Origin: Streptomyces iconiensis
GTDB taxonomy: Bacteria; Actinomycetota; Actinomycetes; Streptomycetales; Streptomycetaceae
Direction of reading: 5' to 3'
DNA: 64,000 nt
NCBI RefSeq assembly: GCF_028657195.3
Contig: NZ_JANCPR020000023.1
Location: forward strand, 1-64,000
The translations under genes were made by a program, and so were the position numbers. The notes beneath the pieces were generated by a model. It had not been told where the DNA came from. It did no database searches and saw nothing but the letters and a program-made list of their open reading frames with translations. Within the stretch, counting starts at the first letter, position 1. Each line of letters starts with the position of its first letter. This document shows positions 44,545-53,610 of this stretch, in pieces.

Positions 44545-47500
44545 TCAGGGGGCCGCGGCGTCGACGGCCTTCACGATGCGTTTGTCCGAGATCGGGTAGG
44601 CGGTGCCGAGGGCGTGGGCGAAGTAGCTGACCCGTAGCTCCTCGATCATCCAGCGGATGTCCCTGGCCGCCTTGGGCACGGGACGGCCGCGCGGGAACTG
44701 TTCCAGCAGCCACAGATACTCGTCCCGCATCTCCCGCACCTTGGCCATCCGGGACCTGTCCCGCTCGACGTGGTGCGGGAGTTGCTGGAGGCGGCGGTCG
44801 GCAGCGGTGAGGTAGCGCAACAGGTCCTGGAGGCGGCCGGCGCCGTGTTCGGTGACGAAGCCCGGCTTGATGAGCGCGTCGAGCTGGGCCCGTACGTCCG
44901 CCACGGAGTCGGCCAGCACCGGGCTCGTCGTCGCGCGCAGCCTGCCCTCGCAGGAGTGCCAGGCGGCCAGCACCTCCTGGACCTGGCGGACCGTGCGCAG
45001 GGTGCCGTCCACCAGGTCGGCGCGTACGGCGTCGAAGAGCTTGCGGAAGGACTCCTCGTCCCAGGCGGGACCGCCGTGCGCGGCGATGAGGCGGTCGGCC
45101 GTCGCCCGTACGCAGTCCTCGAACAGCGCCTGCACGCTGCCGTGCGGGGAGCGGGAAAGGGCCAGCTTCTGCTGGTTGTTGAGCTGGGCCTGCGCGAACT
45201 TGGCCGGGTCGGAGGGGATGTTGAGCAGGATGAGGCGGCGGGTGCCGCGCCACATGGCCTGTTGCTGCTCGTCCTCGGTGTCGTAGAGGCGCACGCTGAC
45301 GGAACCGGCCGATTCTCCCTCGTCCACGAGCGCCGGATACGCCTTCACGGGCTGGCCGGCGCGGCGGGTCTCGAACGTGCGGGGGAGCGCGCCGAGGGTC
45401 CAGTCGGTGAGGCCCGTGCGCTGGACGCTGGGCTGCGGGGCTTCCGGGGCGCCGTTGCCGGCCGCCTCGGCGCCCTGCGCCGCCTTGCGGGCCTTCGCGC
45501 GCGTCGAGGAGTCGAACGCCTTGGTGATCGCCTCCCGTGTCTTCGACTTCAGCCGCAGCTGGAGTGCTTCGAGGTCCTTGTCCTCGGCGATCTTCTGTTT
45601 GCGCTCGTCCGTCACCCGGAATGTGATCTTCAGGTGGTCGGGGACCTTGGCGAGGTCGAAGTCCTGTGCGGAGACCGGGACTCCGACCATCCGCTGCAGC
45701 TCGCGCGCCAGCGTGTAGGTCAGCGGCTCGTCCCGCGGCTCGACCGTCTCGATGAAGCGCTTGGCGAAGTTGGGCGCGGGGACGTAGTGCCGGCGGATGG
45801 GCTTGGGCAGGGACCGGATCAGCTCGGTGACCAGGTCCTCGCGCAGGCCGGGGATCTGCCAGTCGAACGATCCACCGGGCCTGACCTGGTTGAGCACCTG
45901 GAGCGGTACGTGGACGGTCACGCCGTCCGCGTCCGTGCCCGGCTCGAACTGGTACGTCACCGGGAGGGCCAGGCCGTCCTGGTGCCACACGTCGGGGTAG
46001 TCGTCCTTGGAGACGTCCTCGGCCCGCTCGTTGATGAGCATGGACTTCTCGAAGTTGAGCAGGTCCGGTTCCTCGTGGCGTTTCTTCTTCCACCAGGAGT
46101 CGAAGTGCGCTCCGGAAACGACGTGTTCGGGTACGCGCTGGTCGTAGAAGTCATAGAGCGTCTCGTCGTCCACGAGGATGTCGCGGCGACGCGCCCTGTG
46201 CTCCAACTCCTCGACCTCTTCGAGGAGTTTGCGGTTGTCACGGAAGAACTCGTGGTGGGTGCGCCAGTCGCCCTCCACCAGCGCGTTCCTGATGAACAGG
46301 TCGCGCGCTGTCTCCGGGTCGATCCGGCCGTAGTTCACCTTGCGCTGCGCCACGACGGGCACGCCGTACAGCGTCACGCGCTCGAACGCCATGACGGCCG
46401 CCTGCTTCTGCTCCCAGTGCGGCTCGCTGTACGTGCGCTTGACCAGGTGCTGCGCGAGGGGCTCGATCCAGTCCGGATCGATCTTCGCGTTGACCCGCGC
46501 CCACAGGCGCGAGGTCTCGACCAGCTCGGCCGACATGATCCAGCGCGGGGGCTTCTTGAAGAGTGCCGAGCCGGGGAAGATCGCGAACTTGGCGCTGCGC
46601 GCGCCCAGATACTCGTTCTTCTCCGTGTCTTTGAGACCGATGTGCGACAGCAGGCCCGCCAGCAGCGACTGATGCACCGCGTCCTGCGGGATCTCGTCGG
46701 CGTCCTGGTCGCTGACGTGGATCTTCATGCCCTTGGCGACCTGGCGGAGCTGCGTGCAGATGTCCTGCCACTCGCGTATCCGCAGGTAGTTGAGGAACTC
46801 CGCCTTGCACATACGGCGGAAGGCGGAGGAGGAGAGCGCCTTTTGCTGCTCCCTGACGTAGCGCCACAGGTTGAGGAGGGCGAGGAAGTCGCTCGTCTCG
46901 TCCTTGAAGCGCGCGTGGTGCTGGTCGGCCTGCTGCTGCTTGTCGGACGGGCGTTCGCGCGGGTCCTGGATGGAGAGCGCGGCGGCGATGACCATCACCT
47001 CGCGGGCGCAGCCGTTCTTGTCGGCCTCCAGGACCATACGGGCCAGCCGCGGGTCGACGGGCAGCTGTGCGAGATTGCGGCCCAGCTTCGTCAGCCTGCG
47101 CGTCTGCGTCTCCAGCGCGCCCAGCTCCTCCAGCAGCTGCACACCCGCCTTGATGCTGCGGTGGTCCGGCGGGTCGATGAAGGGGAACTTCTCGATGTCG
47201 CCGAGCCCGGCTGCCGTCATCTGGAGGATCACGGAAGCCAGATTCGTACGGAGGATCTCCGGGTCGGTGAACTCCGGCCGGGAGACGAAGTCGTCCTCGG
47301 AGTACAGCCGGATGCAGATGCCGTCCGACGTACGCCCCGAGCGGCCCTTGCGCTGGTTGGCGCTGGCCTGGCTCACGGGCTCGATGGGCAGGCGCTGCAC
47401 CTTCGTACGGTGGCTGTAGCGCGAGATGCGCGCCGTGCCCGGGTCGATCACGTACTTGATGCCGGGGACCGTCAGCGAGGTCTCGGCGACGTTCGTGGCG

Positions 47501-48582
47501 AGCACGACCCGGCGGTTGGAGTGCGCCTGGAAGACGCGGTGCTGCTCGGCGTTGGACAGGCGCGCGTAGAGGGGGAGCACCTCCGTTTCGCCGCCGGGTC
47601 TGTGGCCTCCGGTCCGCTGGAACTTCTTCTCCAGCGCGTCCGCCGTGTCCCGGATCTCCCGCTCGCCCGAGAGGAACACGAGGATGTCGCCCGGGCCTTC
47701 GGCCTGCAGCTCGTCCACCGCGTCGGAGATCGCGGTGACCTGGTCGCGGTCGGGCGCGGCCGAGTCCTCGGCGCCCTCGGGCACCTCCTCCAACAGCGGC
47801 CTGTAGCGCACCTCCACCGGATACGTCCGGCCCGAGACCTCCACGATCGGCGCTTCACCGAAGTGCCGCGAGAAGCGCTCCGGATCGATCGTCGCCGAGG
47901 TGATGATCACCTTCAGGTCGGGGCGCCTGGGCAGGAGCTGGGCGAGATAACCGAGCAGGAAGTCGATGTTGAGGCTGCGCTCGTGCGCCTCGTCGATGAT
48001 GAGCGTGTCGTACTGACGCAGGTCACGGTCCTGCTGGATCTCGGCGAGCAGGATGCCGTCCGTCATCAGCTTGACCATCGTGTGGTCCCGCACCTGGTCC
48101 GTGAAGCGGACCTTCCAGCCGACGGTGTCCCCGAGCTGCGAGCCCAGCTCCTCCGCCACCCGCTCGGCGACCGTGCGCGCCGCGATACGGCGGGGCTGGG
48201 TGTGGCCGATGACGCCGGTGATGCCGCGCCCCAGCTCCATGCAGATCTTGGGGATCTGAGTGGTCTTGCCCGAGCCGGTCTCGCCCGCGACGATCACGAC
48301 CTGGTGGTCGCGGACGGCCTCCAGGATGTCGCCCTTCTTCTGGCTGACCGGCAGTTGTGGCGGATACGTGATCTCCGGGACGGACTCGCGGCGCGCGGTC
48401 ACGCGCAGCTCGGACTCGTCCATCGCCGTGGCGATCTCCGCGAGGACGGCCGCACGGGCCTCCGGCTTACGGATCTTGCGCGCACCAGCGACGCGGCGGG
48501 CCAACCGGTGCTGGTCGGCCAGCATCAGGTTCGGAACGCGCGCGGTGAGCTCGGCGGGGGAGGGTGGGGTGGAAGTCGACAT
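44545..48582 (-). CDS. hrpA: ATP-dependent RNA helicase HrpA
   Basis: 1345 aa DEAH/RHA helicase. Walker A GETGSGKT (100-107), DEAH box (197-200), SATIDPERF, and the QRKGRSGR motif VI region. HA2/winged helix and OB fold follow, then the DUF3418 C-terminal domain typical of bacterial HrpA. It remodels RNA in the cytoplasm using ATP; E. coli HrpA acts on stalled ribosomes. Length and motif set are normal. The ATG at 48582 is the only plausible start. A very G-rich repeat lies about 120 bp upstream. Confidence 0.97.
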   Translation of the reverse strand: MSTSTPPSPAELTARVPNLMLADQHRLARRVAGARKIRKPEARAAVLAEIATAMDESELRVTARRESVPEITYPPQLPVSQKKGDILEAVRDHQVVIVAGETGSGKTTQIPKICMELGRGITGVIGHTQPRRIAARTVAERVAEELGSQLGDTVGWKVRFTDQVRDHTMVKLMTDGILLAEIQQDRDLRQYDTLIIDEAHERSLNIDFLLGYLAQLLPRRPDLKVIITSATIDPERFSRHFGEAPIVEVSGRTYPVEVRYRPLLEEVPEGAEDSAAPDRDQVTAISDAVDELQAEGPGDILVFLSGEREIRDTADALEKKFQRTGGHRPGGETEVLPLYARLSNAEQHRVFQAHSNRRVVLATNVAETSLTVPGIKYVIDPGTARISRYSHRTKVQRLPIEPVSQASANQRKGRSGRTSDGICIRLYSEDDFVSRPEFTDPEILRTNLASVILQMTAAGLGDIEKFPFIDPPDHRSIKAGVQLLEELGALETQTRRLTKLGRNLAQLPVDPRLARMVLEADKNGCAREVMVIAAALSIQDPRERPSDKQQQADQHHARFKDETSDFLALLNLWRYVREQQKALSSSAFRRMCKAEFLNYLRIREWQDICTQLRQVAKGMKIHVSDQDADEIPQDAVHQSLLAGLLSHIGLKDTEKNEYLGARSAKFAIFPGSALFKKPPRWIMSAELVETSRLWARVNAKIDPDWIEPLAQHLVKRTYSEPHWEQKQAAVMAFERVTLYGVPVVAQRKVNYGRIDPETARDLFIRNALVEGDWRTHHEFFRDNRKLLEEVEELEHRARRRDILVDDETLYDFYDQRVPEHVVSGAHFDSWWKKKRHEEPDLLNFEKSMLINERAEDVSKDDYPDVWHQDGLALPVTYQFEPGTDADGVTVHVPLQVLNQVRPGGSFDWQIPGLREDLVTELIRSLPKPIRRHYVPAPNFAKRFIETVEPRDEPLTYTLARELQRMVGVPVSAQDFDLAKVPDHLKITFRVTDERKQKIAEDKDLEALQLRLKSKTREAITKAFDSSTRAKARKAAQGAEAAGNGAPEAPQPSVQRTGLTDWTLGALPRTFETRRAGQPVKAYPALVDEGESAGSVSVRLYDTEDEQQQAMWRGTRRLILLNIPSDPAKFAQAQLNNQQKLALSRSPHGSVQALFEDCVRATADRLIAAHGGPAWDEESFRKLFDAVRADLVDGTLRTVRQVQEVLAAWHSCEGRLRATTSPVLADSVADVRAQLDALIKPGFVTEHGAGRLQDLLRYLTAADRRLQQLPHHVERDRSRMAKVREMRDEYLWLLEQFPRGRPVPKAARDIRWMIEELRVSYFAHALGTAYPISDKRIVKAVDAAAP

Positions 48583-49111
48583 ACCTCACCCAGGATCGCA
48601 CTCAGGACGATCCGGTGGCGAACCATTTGACTGCCGAACCCCTCTCACGACCGCCCTTCGCGGCTTCCGGTGCCGTCTTCCATGCCTTCCATGCCTTCTG
48701 TGCCGGGTTGGGTTGGGCTGTGTCGGGTTGGGTTGGGCTGGGTTGGGCTGTATTTGGGCTTGATCGGGCTGTGTCGGGACGAGGGGGTGCCTTTCTGGGT
48801 GTCCTCTGTACCTTGTGCCTTCTCCGTCCGTGCGGGGCGTCTTTCTGTGTGGGGGCGGCTCCTGTGCGGGCGGCTCCTGTGGGGGCGGTACGGGGCGGGT
48901 GGTCTTGTGCGTGCGGTTCTGTGCGGGCTCTTTCTGTGGGTGCGCTCTTTCGGCGTGTGGCCTTTTCGCGCGCGGTCTGCTGTGCGTGCGGTACGGGGGC
49001 GGGGCGGGCGGGAGCGTGGTCCGGTTCGTGGTGGTGGGGCGCCGTGGGGGTCTGCCGGGAGGGGGCCCCGGTCGGCGGGGGGCGTCACGGGAGGCGGTTA
49101 GGCTGAACGAC
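48583..49111. other. Divergent intergenic with G-rich low-complexity DNA
   Basis: 529 bp between hrpA (minus) and a secreted-protein gene (plus). The first ~200 bp hold repeated GGGTTGGG tracts; the rest is G/T-rich with repeats of a GGGGGCGGCTCCTGTG-like unit near 48850-48890. The open frames across it are low-complexity Gly/Cys strings and are not genes. Confidence 0.6.
48705..48778 (+). repeat. G-quadruplex-like GGG(TT) repeat
   Basis: Eleven GGG tracts occur in 74 bp. Five of them (48725-48747) are separated by only 2 nt (TT, TT, CT, TT). This fits the strictest G-quadruplex motif on the plus strand, which is the template strand for hrpA. Confidence 0.75.
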
Positions 49112-49756
49112 ATGAGTGGCGGAGTACAGGTGCGGGCGCGGTGGATGGCCGTCGCGCTCGTCGGGCTGCTGCTCGCGATGTGCGGGGCCGCCGTGTCCGG
49201 TTCGGGTGCGGTGGCGGTTCCTGCTGCGGCTACTGGCTCTGGCGCGGTTTCCGGTTCCGGTGCGGTTCCGGATGCGGGGGCGGGCGCGGATGTGGCCGGC
49301 GCTTCCGGATTCGGTTCCGGTACGGGTGCCGGTGCCACTGCTTCGCCTGTTTACGAGGCTCCGGTTCCGGCTGATGCTCCGATTCCGGCTGCGGATGCGG
49401 CCCCGACCGCGGGGCATGCGGCCACATCGGCCTCGGCGTCCACCACCGTGCCGTCGTCGGTGTCGGCGCCGGCCGCCGAGCCCGTATCGGCGGCGCACGT
49501 GGCGCGGGAACAGGCCGATGACGGGGCCGTCGATCCGGGGCCCTCGCGGTGTCACAAGTCCAAGGACGACGGGCAGGGCACCCTCCCCTCGGCGCCCTCC
49601 AGCAGCAACCAGCAGAGCCTCCCCTTCGTGCTCGCCGCATGCCTGACCCCGGAGTCGCACTCGGCGCTCGGGGCCGCGCACGCGAGGCCGCCCGTACGCG
49701 GGCCCGCGCCCGCGCCGCCTCCCACCCCGGTCGAACTCTCCGTCCTGCGCGTGTAG
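49112..49756 (+). CDS. Secreted low-complexity protein with two C-terminal cysteines
   Basis: 214 aa, unrecognised. N-terminal signal (RARWMAVALVGLLLAMCGAAV), then an Ala/Gly/Ser/Pro repeat region with recurring GSGAV-type units, and a short C-terminal part with two Cys (PSRCHKSKDD and VLAACLTPES). It is the first gene of a probable operon with a CPVC membrane protein, a DsbA-like and a CcdA-like protein, so the two Cys may be a disulphide substrate. ATG 49112 is chosen because the upstream frame is pure repeat. Confidence 0.55.
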   Translation: MSGGVQVRARWMAVALVGLLLAMCGAAVSGSGAVAVPAAATGSGAVSGSGAVPDAGAGADVAGASGFGSGTGAGATASPVYEAPVPADAPIPAADAAPTAGHAATSASASTTVPSSVSAPAAEPVSAAHVAREQADDGAVDPGPSRCHKSKDDGQGTLPSAPSSSNQQSLPFVLAACLTPESHSALGAAHARPPVRGPAPAPPPTPVELSVLRV

Positions 49757-49820
49757 ATGTGCCCCGACGGCACTCGTGTGCCGTCAGGCAGTCCGCACCC
49801 GTATCCAGGACAGGAGACGT

Positions 49821-50309
49821 ATGTTTCCGCTCGCGTTGCGCGCGGCCCGTTCCTGGCGCCCCGCGCGCTGGGGCGTGGCCGCAGGGGCCGCCGTACTGAC
49901 CGTGCTCGCGGTCGGCCTGCCCACGGCCGTGATCCCGAACCAGCTGTTCGCACGCTCGGTGGCGACCCCGTGGTGGGGCTACCCGGTGCTGGCGTTCACC
50001 GCCGTACTGGCCGGGATGCTGCTGGCGACGTACGTCCGTACGGGCATACGTACGGACGGCGGCGAGGAAGCGCACGCTCCCGGTGAGCGCCGCGCCTCGC
50101 GGCTCGGCACCGTCGGCGGGCTGCTCAGCTTCTTCGCTGTCGGCTGCCCGGTCTGCAACAAGCTGGTGCTGCTCGTGCTCGGTACGTCCGGCGCGCTGAG
50201 CGTGTGGCAGCCCTTGCAGCCGGTACTGGCCGTGGCCTCGCTGGCGCTGCTCGCCTTCGCCGTCGTACGCCGGCTCGCGGGCGAGGTCGCCTGCCCGGTC
50301 ACCGCCTGA
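49821..50309 (+). CDS. Membrane protein with CPVC motif
   Basis: 162 aa with about four hydrophobic helices (20-38, 53-70, 98-120, 134-150). A thioredoxin-like GCPVCNK motif (Cys109, Cys112) lies at the start of the third helix. AGGAG precedes the ATG. Not a recognised VKOR or DsbB. With DsbA- and CcdA-like genes next, a role as membrane electron carrier or disulphide exchanger is likely. Confidence 0.65.
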   Translation: MFPLALRAARSWRPARWGVAAGAAVLTVLAVGLPTAVIPNQLFARSVATPWWGYPVLAFTAVLAGMLLATYVRTGIRTDGGEEAHAPGERRASRLGTVGGLLSFFAVGCPVCNKLVLLVLGTSGALSVWQPLQPVLAVASLALLAFAVVRRLAGEVACPVTA

Positions 50310-50550
50310 CCACCACCACCCGGTCCAGGTCCCACCGGTCCCTTCCGGTCCCGGCCCCACCCGGTCGGTCCCGCCCGGTCCCACCCGCGCCCGCAGGGGC
50401 GCCCGAGTGCGGCCCGGGGGCGGCCCCGGGAGAGGTCCGGGCGCGATCCGGGGCGCCCCTTTCTTCCCGACTTCCCGACTTCCCGATCTCCGACTTCCGA
50501 CTTCCGACTCTTCCCGACCTTCCCTTCTCCCCGTGATCCAGGAGAACCCC
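50310..50550 (+). repeat. Pyrimidine-rich tandem repeats before dsbA-like gene
   Basis: Two repeat blocks. At 50320-50395 there are recurring CCGGTCCCA/CCCGGTCC units. At 50460-50530 there is a C/T-rich run of CTTCCCGA and CTTCCGA units. No gene; the ribosome site AGGAG sits just after. The pyrimidine run gives a strongly one-sided leader in the mRNA. Confidence 0.55.
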
Positions 50551-51354
50551 ATGGCCTCAGCCAAGCCCGCGTCCTCACGCAAGGGCCTCATGATCGGAAT
50601 CACCGTCGCCGTCGTCGCGCTGCTCGCCGGCTGGCTCTCGCAGTACATGGTGAGCAACGACGACAGCGGAGGTTCCGCCAACGACAACGCCACCATCGAG
50701 GGCAGCTCCGACACCTCGTCGGCCGGCGACCCCCAGCTGATGAAGCTCGCGCGGCGCGATGCGGACGACCCCTTCGCGCGGGGTGACAAGGACGCGCCCG
50801 TCGTCATGATCGAGTACGCCGACTTCGGGTGCTCCTTCTGCGGCAAGTTCGCCCGTGACACCGAGCCGAAGCTGGAGAAGAAGTACATCGACAAGGGCCT
50901 GTTGCGCGTCGAGTGGCGCAACTTCGCCGTCTTCGGCAAGGGCTCGGAACGGGCCGCGCTCGCGGGCTGGGCCGCCGGCCAGCAGGACAAGTTCTGGGAC
51001 TTCTACCGGACCGTGTACGCGGACAAGGGCAACGAGAAGAACGCGTTCACCGACGGCCACCTCCGCGACCTAGCCAAGGACGCGGGCATCAAGGACATGG
51101 ACCGCTTCGACAAGGACAGGAAGAGCGACGCCGCCAGGAGGCTGGTGGACAAGGACCAGCAGGAGGCGTACGGGCTCGGCGCCAGCGCTACCCCGGCCTT
51201 CCTGGTGAACGGGGAACCCATCGCGGGCGCACAGCCCGACGAGGTCTTCACCGACGCCATCGAGCGCGCCGCCGCCGTGGCCAAGAAGCAGGGCGGGAAG
51301 CAGGACGGGAAGGACGGGAAGCAGGACGGGAAGCAGGGGGGCAAGGACGACTGA
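50551..51354 (+). CDS. DsbA-family thiol-disulphide oxidoreductase
   Basis: 267 aa. An N-terminal membrane anchor (about 13-31) is followed by a short linker and a DsbA-type thioredoxin fold with active site CSFC (Cys94, Cys97) in EYADFGCSFCGKF and the cis-Pro segment SATPAFLVNGEP. It faces outside and would oxidise or isomerise secreted proteins. A Lys/Gly/Asp tail (KQGGKQDGKDGKQDG) comes from a 12-15-bp tandem repeat. The stop overlaps the next ATG (TGATG). Confidence 0.9.
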   Translation: MASAKPASSRKGLMIGITVAVVALLAGWLSQYMVSNDDSGGSANDNATIEGSSDTSSAGDPQLMKLARRDADDPFARGDKDAPVVMIEYADFGCSFCGKFARDTEPKLEKKYIDKGLLRVEWRNFAVFGKGSERAALAGWAAGQQDKFWDFYRTVYADKGNEKNAFTDGHLRDLAKDAGIKDMDRFDKDRKSDAARRLVDKDQQEAYGLGASATPAFLVNGEPIAGAQPDEVFTDAIERAAAVAKKQGGKQDGKDGKQDGKQGGKDD

Positions 51355-52271
51355 TGGACGTCGGATACGTGGCCGCCTTCCTCGGCGGCCTCCTCGCCCT
51401 GCTCAGCCCGTGCAGCGCGCTGCTGCTCCCGGCGTTCTTCGCCTACTCGATCGACTCGGCGAGCAGACTCGTCGCTCGGACCGGGATCTTCTATCTCGGG
51501 CTCGCCACCACGCTGGTGCCGCTCGGCGCGGCGGGCTCGTTCGCGGGGCGGCTCTTCTACGGCAACCGCGATCTGCTCGTCGCGATCGGCGGCTGGACGA
51601 TCATCGCGCTCGGCGTGCTCCAGATCCTCGGCATGGGCTTTGCCTCGCGCCGCCTCCAGCAGGCGTCGGGCCGTATCCGGCCCACCACGGCGCTGTCCGT
51701 CTACGCGCTCGGCGCGGTCTACGGCCTCGCCGGTTTCTGCGCGGGACCCATCCTCGGCAGCGTGCTGACGGTCGCAGCCGTGAGCGGCAACCCGGTATAC
51801 GGCGGGGTGCTGCTGGCGGTGTACGCGCTGGGCATGGCGGTGCCGCTGTTCGTACTGGCGCTGCTGTGGGAGCGCTTCGAACTGGGGCGGCGGCGCTGGC
51901 TGCGCGGACGTGAGGTGAGCGTGGGCAGGATGAAGCTGCACACCACGTCGCTGTTCTCGGGGCTCTTCTTCATTCTTTTGGGCGTACTGTTCCTGGTTTT
52001 CGACGGGGCGGCCTCGCTGCCGGGGCTGCTGGACGTGGACGGCGCGTTCACGGCCGAGAACTGGGCCAAGCGCGCCGGCGACTCCGTACCGGACGGCGCC
52101 CTCCTCGCCGCCCTCGCCCTGGCAGCCCTCACCGTGCTCCTCGTCCGCACCCTGCGGGCACGGCGCGATACGGGGCAGCGGGGCGAAGAAGCGGCAGAAA
52201 AGAGGGGAGAAGCGGACGGTGACGCCGGTAACGACGCCGAGGAGGTCGCCCGTGAGGCGGGCAGTCCGTAA
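51354..52271 (+). CDS. CcdA/DsbD-like membrane thiol reductant carrier
   Basis: 305 aa. CcdA-like core of six helices with the two conserved redox Cys in LLSPCSALLLP (Cys20) and LAGFCAGPILG (Cys129). These pass electrons from cytoplasmic thioredoxin to extracytoplasmic thiol proteins. An additional C-terminal helix and acidic tail extend the usual ~240-aa CcdA. Coupled to the dsbA-like gene. Confidence 0.88.
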   Translation: MDVGYVAAFLGGLLALLSPCSALLLPAFFAYSIDSASRLVARTGIFYLGLATTLVPLGAAGSFAGRLFYGNRDLLVAIGGWTIIALGVLQILGMGFASRRLQQASGRIRPTTALSVYALGAVYGLAGFCAGPILGSVLTVAAVSGNPVYGGVLLAVYALGMAVPLFVLALLWERFELGRRRWLRGREVSVGRMKLHTTSLFSGLFFILLGVLFLVFDGAASLPGLLDVDGAFTAENWAKRAGDSVPDGALLAALALAALTVLLVRTLRARRDTGQRGEEAAEKRGEADGDAGNDAEEVAREAGSP

Positions 52272-52313
52272 GGCTGGCAACCCGTAAGGCTGGCAACCCG
52301 TAAGGCTGGCAAC
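52266..52313. repeat. Three perfect 16-bp tandem repeats
   Basis: CCGTAAGGCTGGCAAC occurs three times head to tail (52266, 52282, 52298). Degenerate copies continue to about 52355 (CCGTGAGGCGGG, CCGTAAGGCGGG). The array begins inside the CcdA-like stop region. Confidence 0.85.
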
Positions 52314-52381
52314 CCGTGAGGCGGGCCGGAGGGGAGTTCCCGTAAGGCGGGCTAACGGGAGAAATGGGGCGCATGCGGACT

Positions 52382-52396
52382 TAAGGTGGCCGCATG
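52382..52396 (+). promoter_or_regulatory. Probable leaderless start
   Basis: TAAGGT (52382-52387) ends 6 nt before the ATG at 52394, with no ribosome-binding site. Confidence 0.4.
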
Positions 52397-53485
52397 AGCG
52401 ACGAGCAGCCGGATGGGCACGGCGCCCACGCACGCAACCGGACCGTGGGGGAGAGGTGGCGCTCCTTCAAGGACTCGCCCTTCCTCCCCGCGTCCGTGCT
52501 CGTCCTGATCCTCGCGGTGGCCGCCGGTCTCTTCGCCGGCTCGTACACCTACGCGATGGCCAACCCGACCCCGCACCACGTTCCCGTCGCCGTCGTCGGC
52601 AAGCCGGACAGCCCGCACGAAAGGAGCGCCTTCGTCCAGGGCATGGAGAAGGGGCTCGGTTCCTCGCTCGAACTGCGGCACTTCCGTACGCGGGCGGAGG
52701 CCGAGGAGGCCATCGAGAAGCAGAAGGTCTTCGCGATCATGCGGGTCGAACACCCCAAGGGTGTCGAACTCGACATCTCCTCGGCCTCCGGCGCCTCGGT
52801 GGCCGAGCTGCTGCAGGTGGCGGGCCCGAAGGTCGGCAAGAAGATCGACGTCCCGGTCAAGGTGCGGGACCTCAAGCCGCTCAACAAGGGTGATCCGCGC
52901 GGCCTCGCGATCTTCTACATCTCTCTCGCTTCCGTGATCATCGGCTTCGTCGGCGCCATCCAGCTCAGCGTGCACGCCCGTGCGCTCAACCCGCCCGAGC
53001 GCATCGCCTTCACCGTCGCGTACGCGCTGCTGGGCGGCTTCGTCATCGCGGCCGTCGTCGACTGGGGGCTGGGCGCGCTCCAGCTCCCGTTCGTGCACTC
53101 GTGGATGATCCTCGCGCTGACGATGTTCGCCAGCGGGATGGTCTTCACGATGTTCAACACCCTCTTCGGGCGCTGGGCCATGGTGCCGACCTGGGGCGTG
53201 ATGATCCTCCTGGGCAACCCCTCCTCGGGCGGTGCCGTCTCCTGGCCACTGCTGCCGTCCCTGGTCGGCGAGATCGGCCGCTGGCTCCCGCCGGGCGCCG
53301 CCGTGAACGCCCAGCACACCGCCGTCTACTTCCGCGGCCACCAGCTCCTCCAGCCCTACGTCGCCCTCGTCGCCTGGGCGCTGGTGTCCTGCACCGTCTT
53401 CTGGATCTGGCGCCACCGCCACCCCGGCGGCCGTCCCCGCTCCCCGGCCGCCCACGCGGCGGACGCCCCGGCGACGCCGGCCTGA
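52394..53485 (+). CDS. ABC-2-like / YhgE-type membrane protein
   Basis: 363 aa. One N-terminal helix (about 35-55), a ~120-aa extracytoplasmic domain, then five closely packed helices from about 172 on. This is the Pip/YhgE or ABC-2 permease layout. Segments such as VPVAVVGKPD, FAIMRVEHPKGVEL and NPSSGGAVSWPLLP are typical. No ATPase gene is adjacent. Function unknown; possibly export or phage-infection-protein-like. Confidence 0.75.
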   Translation: MSDEQPDGHGAHARNRTVGERWRSFKDSPFLPASVLVLILAVAAGLFAGSYTYAMANPTPHHVPVAVVGKPDSPHERSAFVQGMEKGLGSSLELRHFRTRAEAEEAIEKQKVFAIMRVEHPKGVELDISSASGASVAELLQVAGPKVGKKIDVPVKVRDLKPLNKGDPRGLAIFYISLASVIIGFVGAIQLSVHARALNPPERIAFTVAYALLGGFVIAAVVDWGLGALQLPFVHSWMILALTMFASGMVFTMFNTLFGRWAMVPTWGVMILLGNPSSGGAVSWPLLPSLVGEIGRWLPPGAAVNAQHTAVYFRGHQLLQPYVALVAWALVSCTVFWIWRHRHPGGRPRSPAAHAADAPATPA

Positions 53486-53610
53486 GCGGGCCGACGGACC
53501 GCGAGGCGGGCGACCCGGGGAGGTGCACATTTCCTTCACACATCCGGGTCTTTCCTCCGGCGTCGCGGGGTTACCCGAAACGAGTGGAAACGGGCTGGAA
53601 GGAGAGCCTC

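Noticed and set aside
44770..48630. 1286-codon open frame on the plus strand opposite hrpA
   Set aside because: It mirrors the helicase codons; its translation is Val/Leu/Arg-rich with no motif. High GC keeps the antisense frame open.
48815..49111. Upstream extension of the secreted-protein frame (Gly/Cys-rich)
   Set aside because: Repeat-derived; the signal peptide starts at the ATG at 49112.
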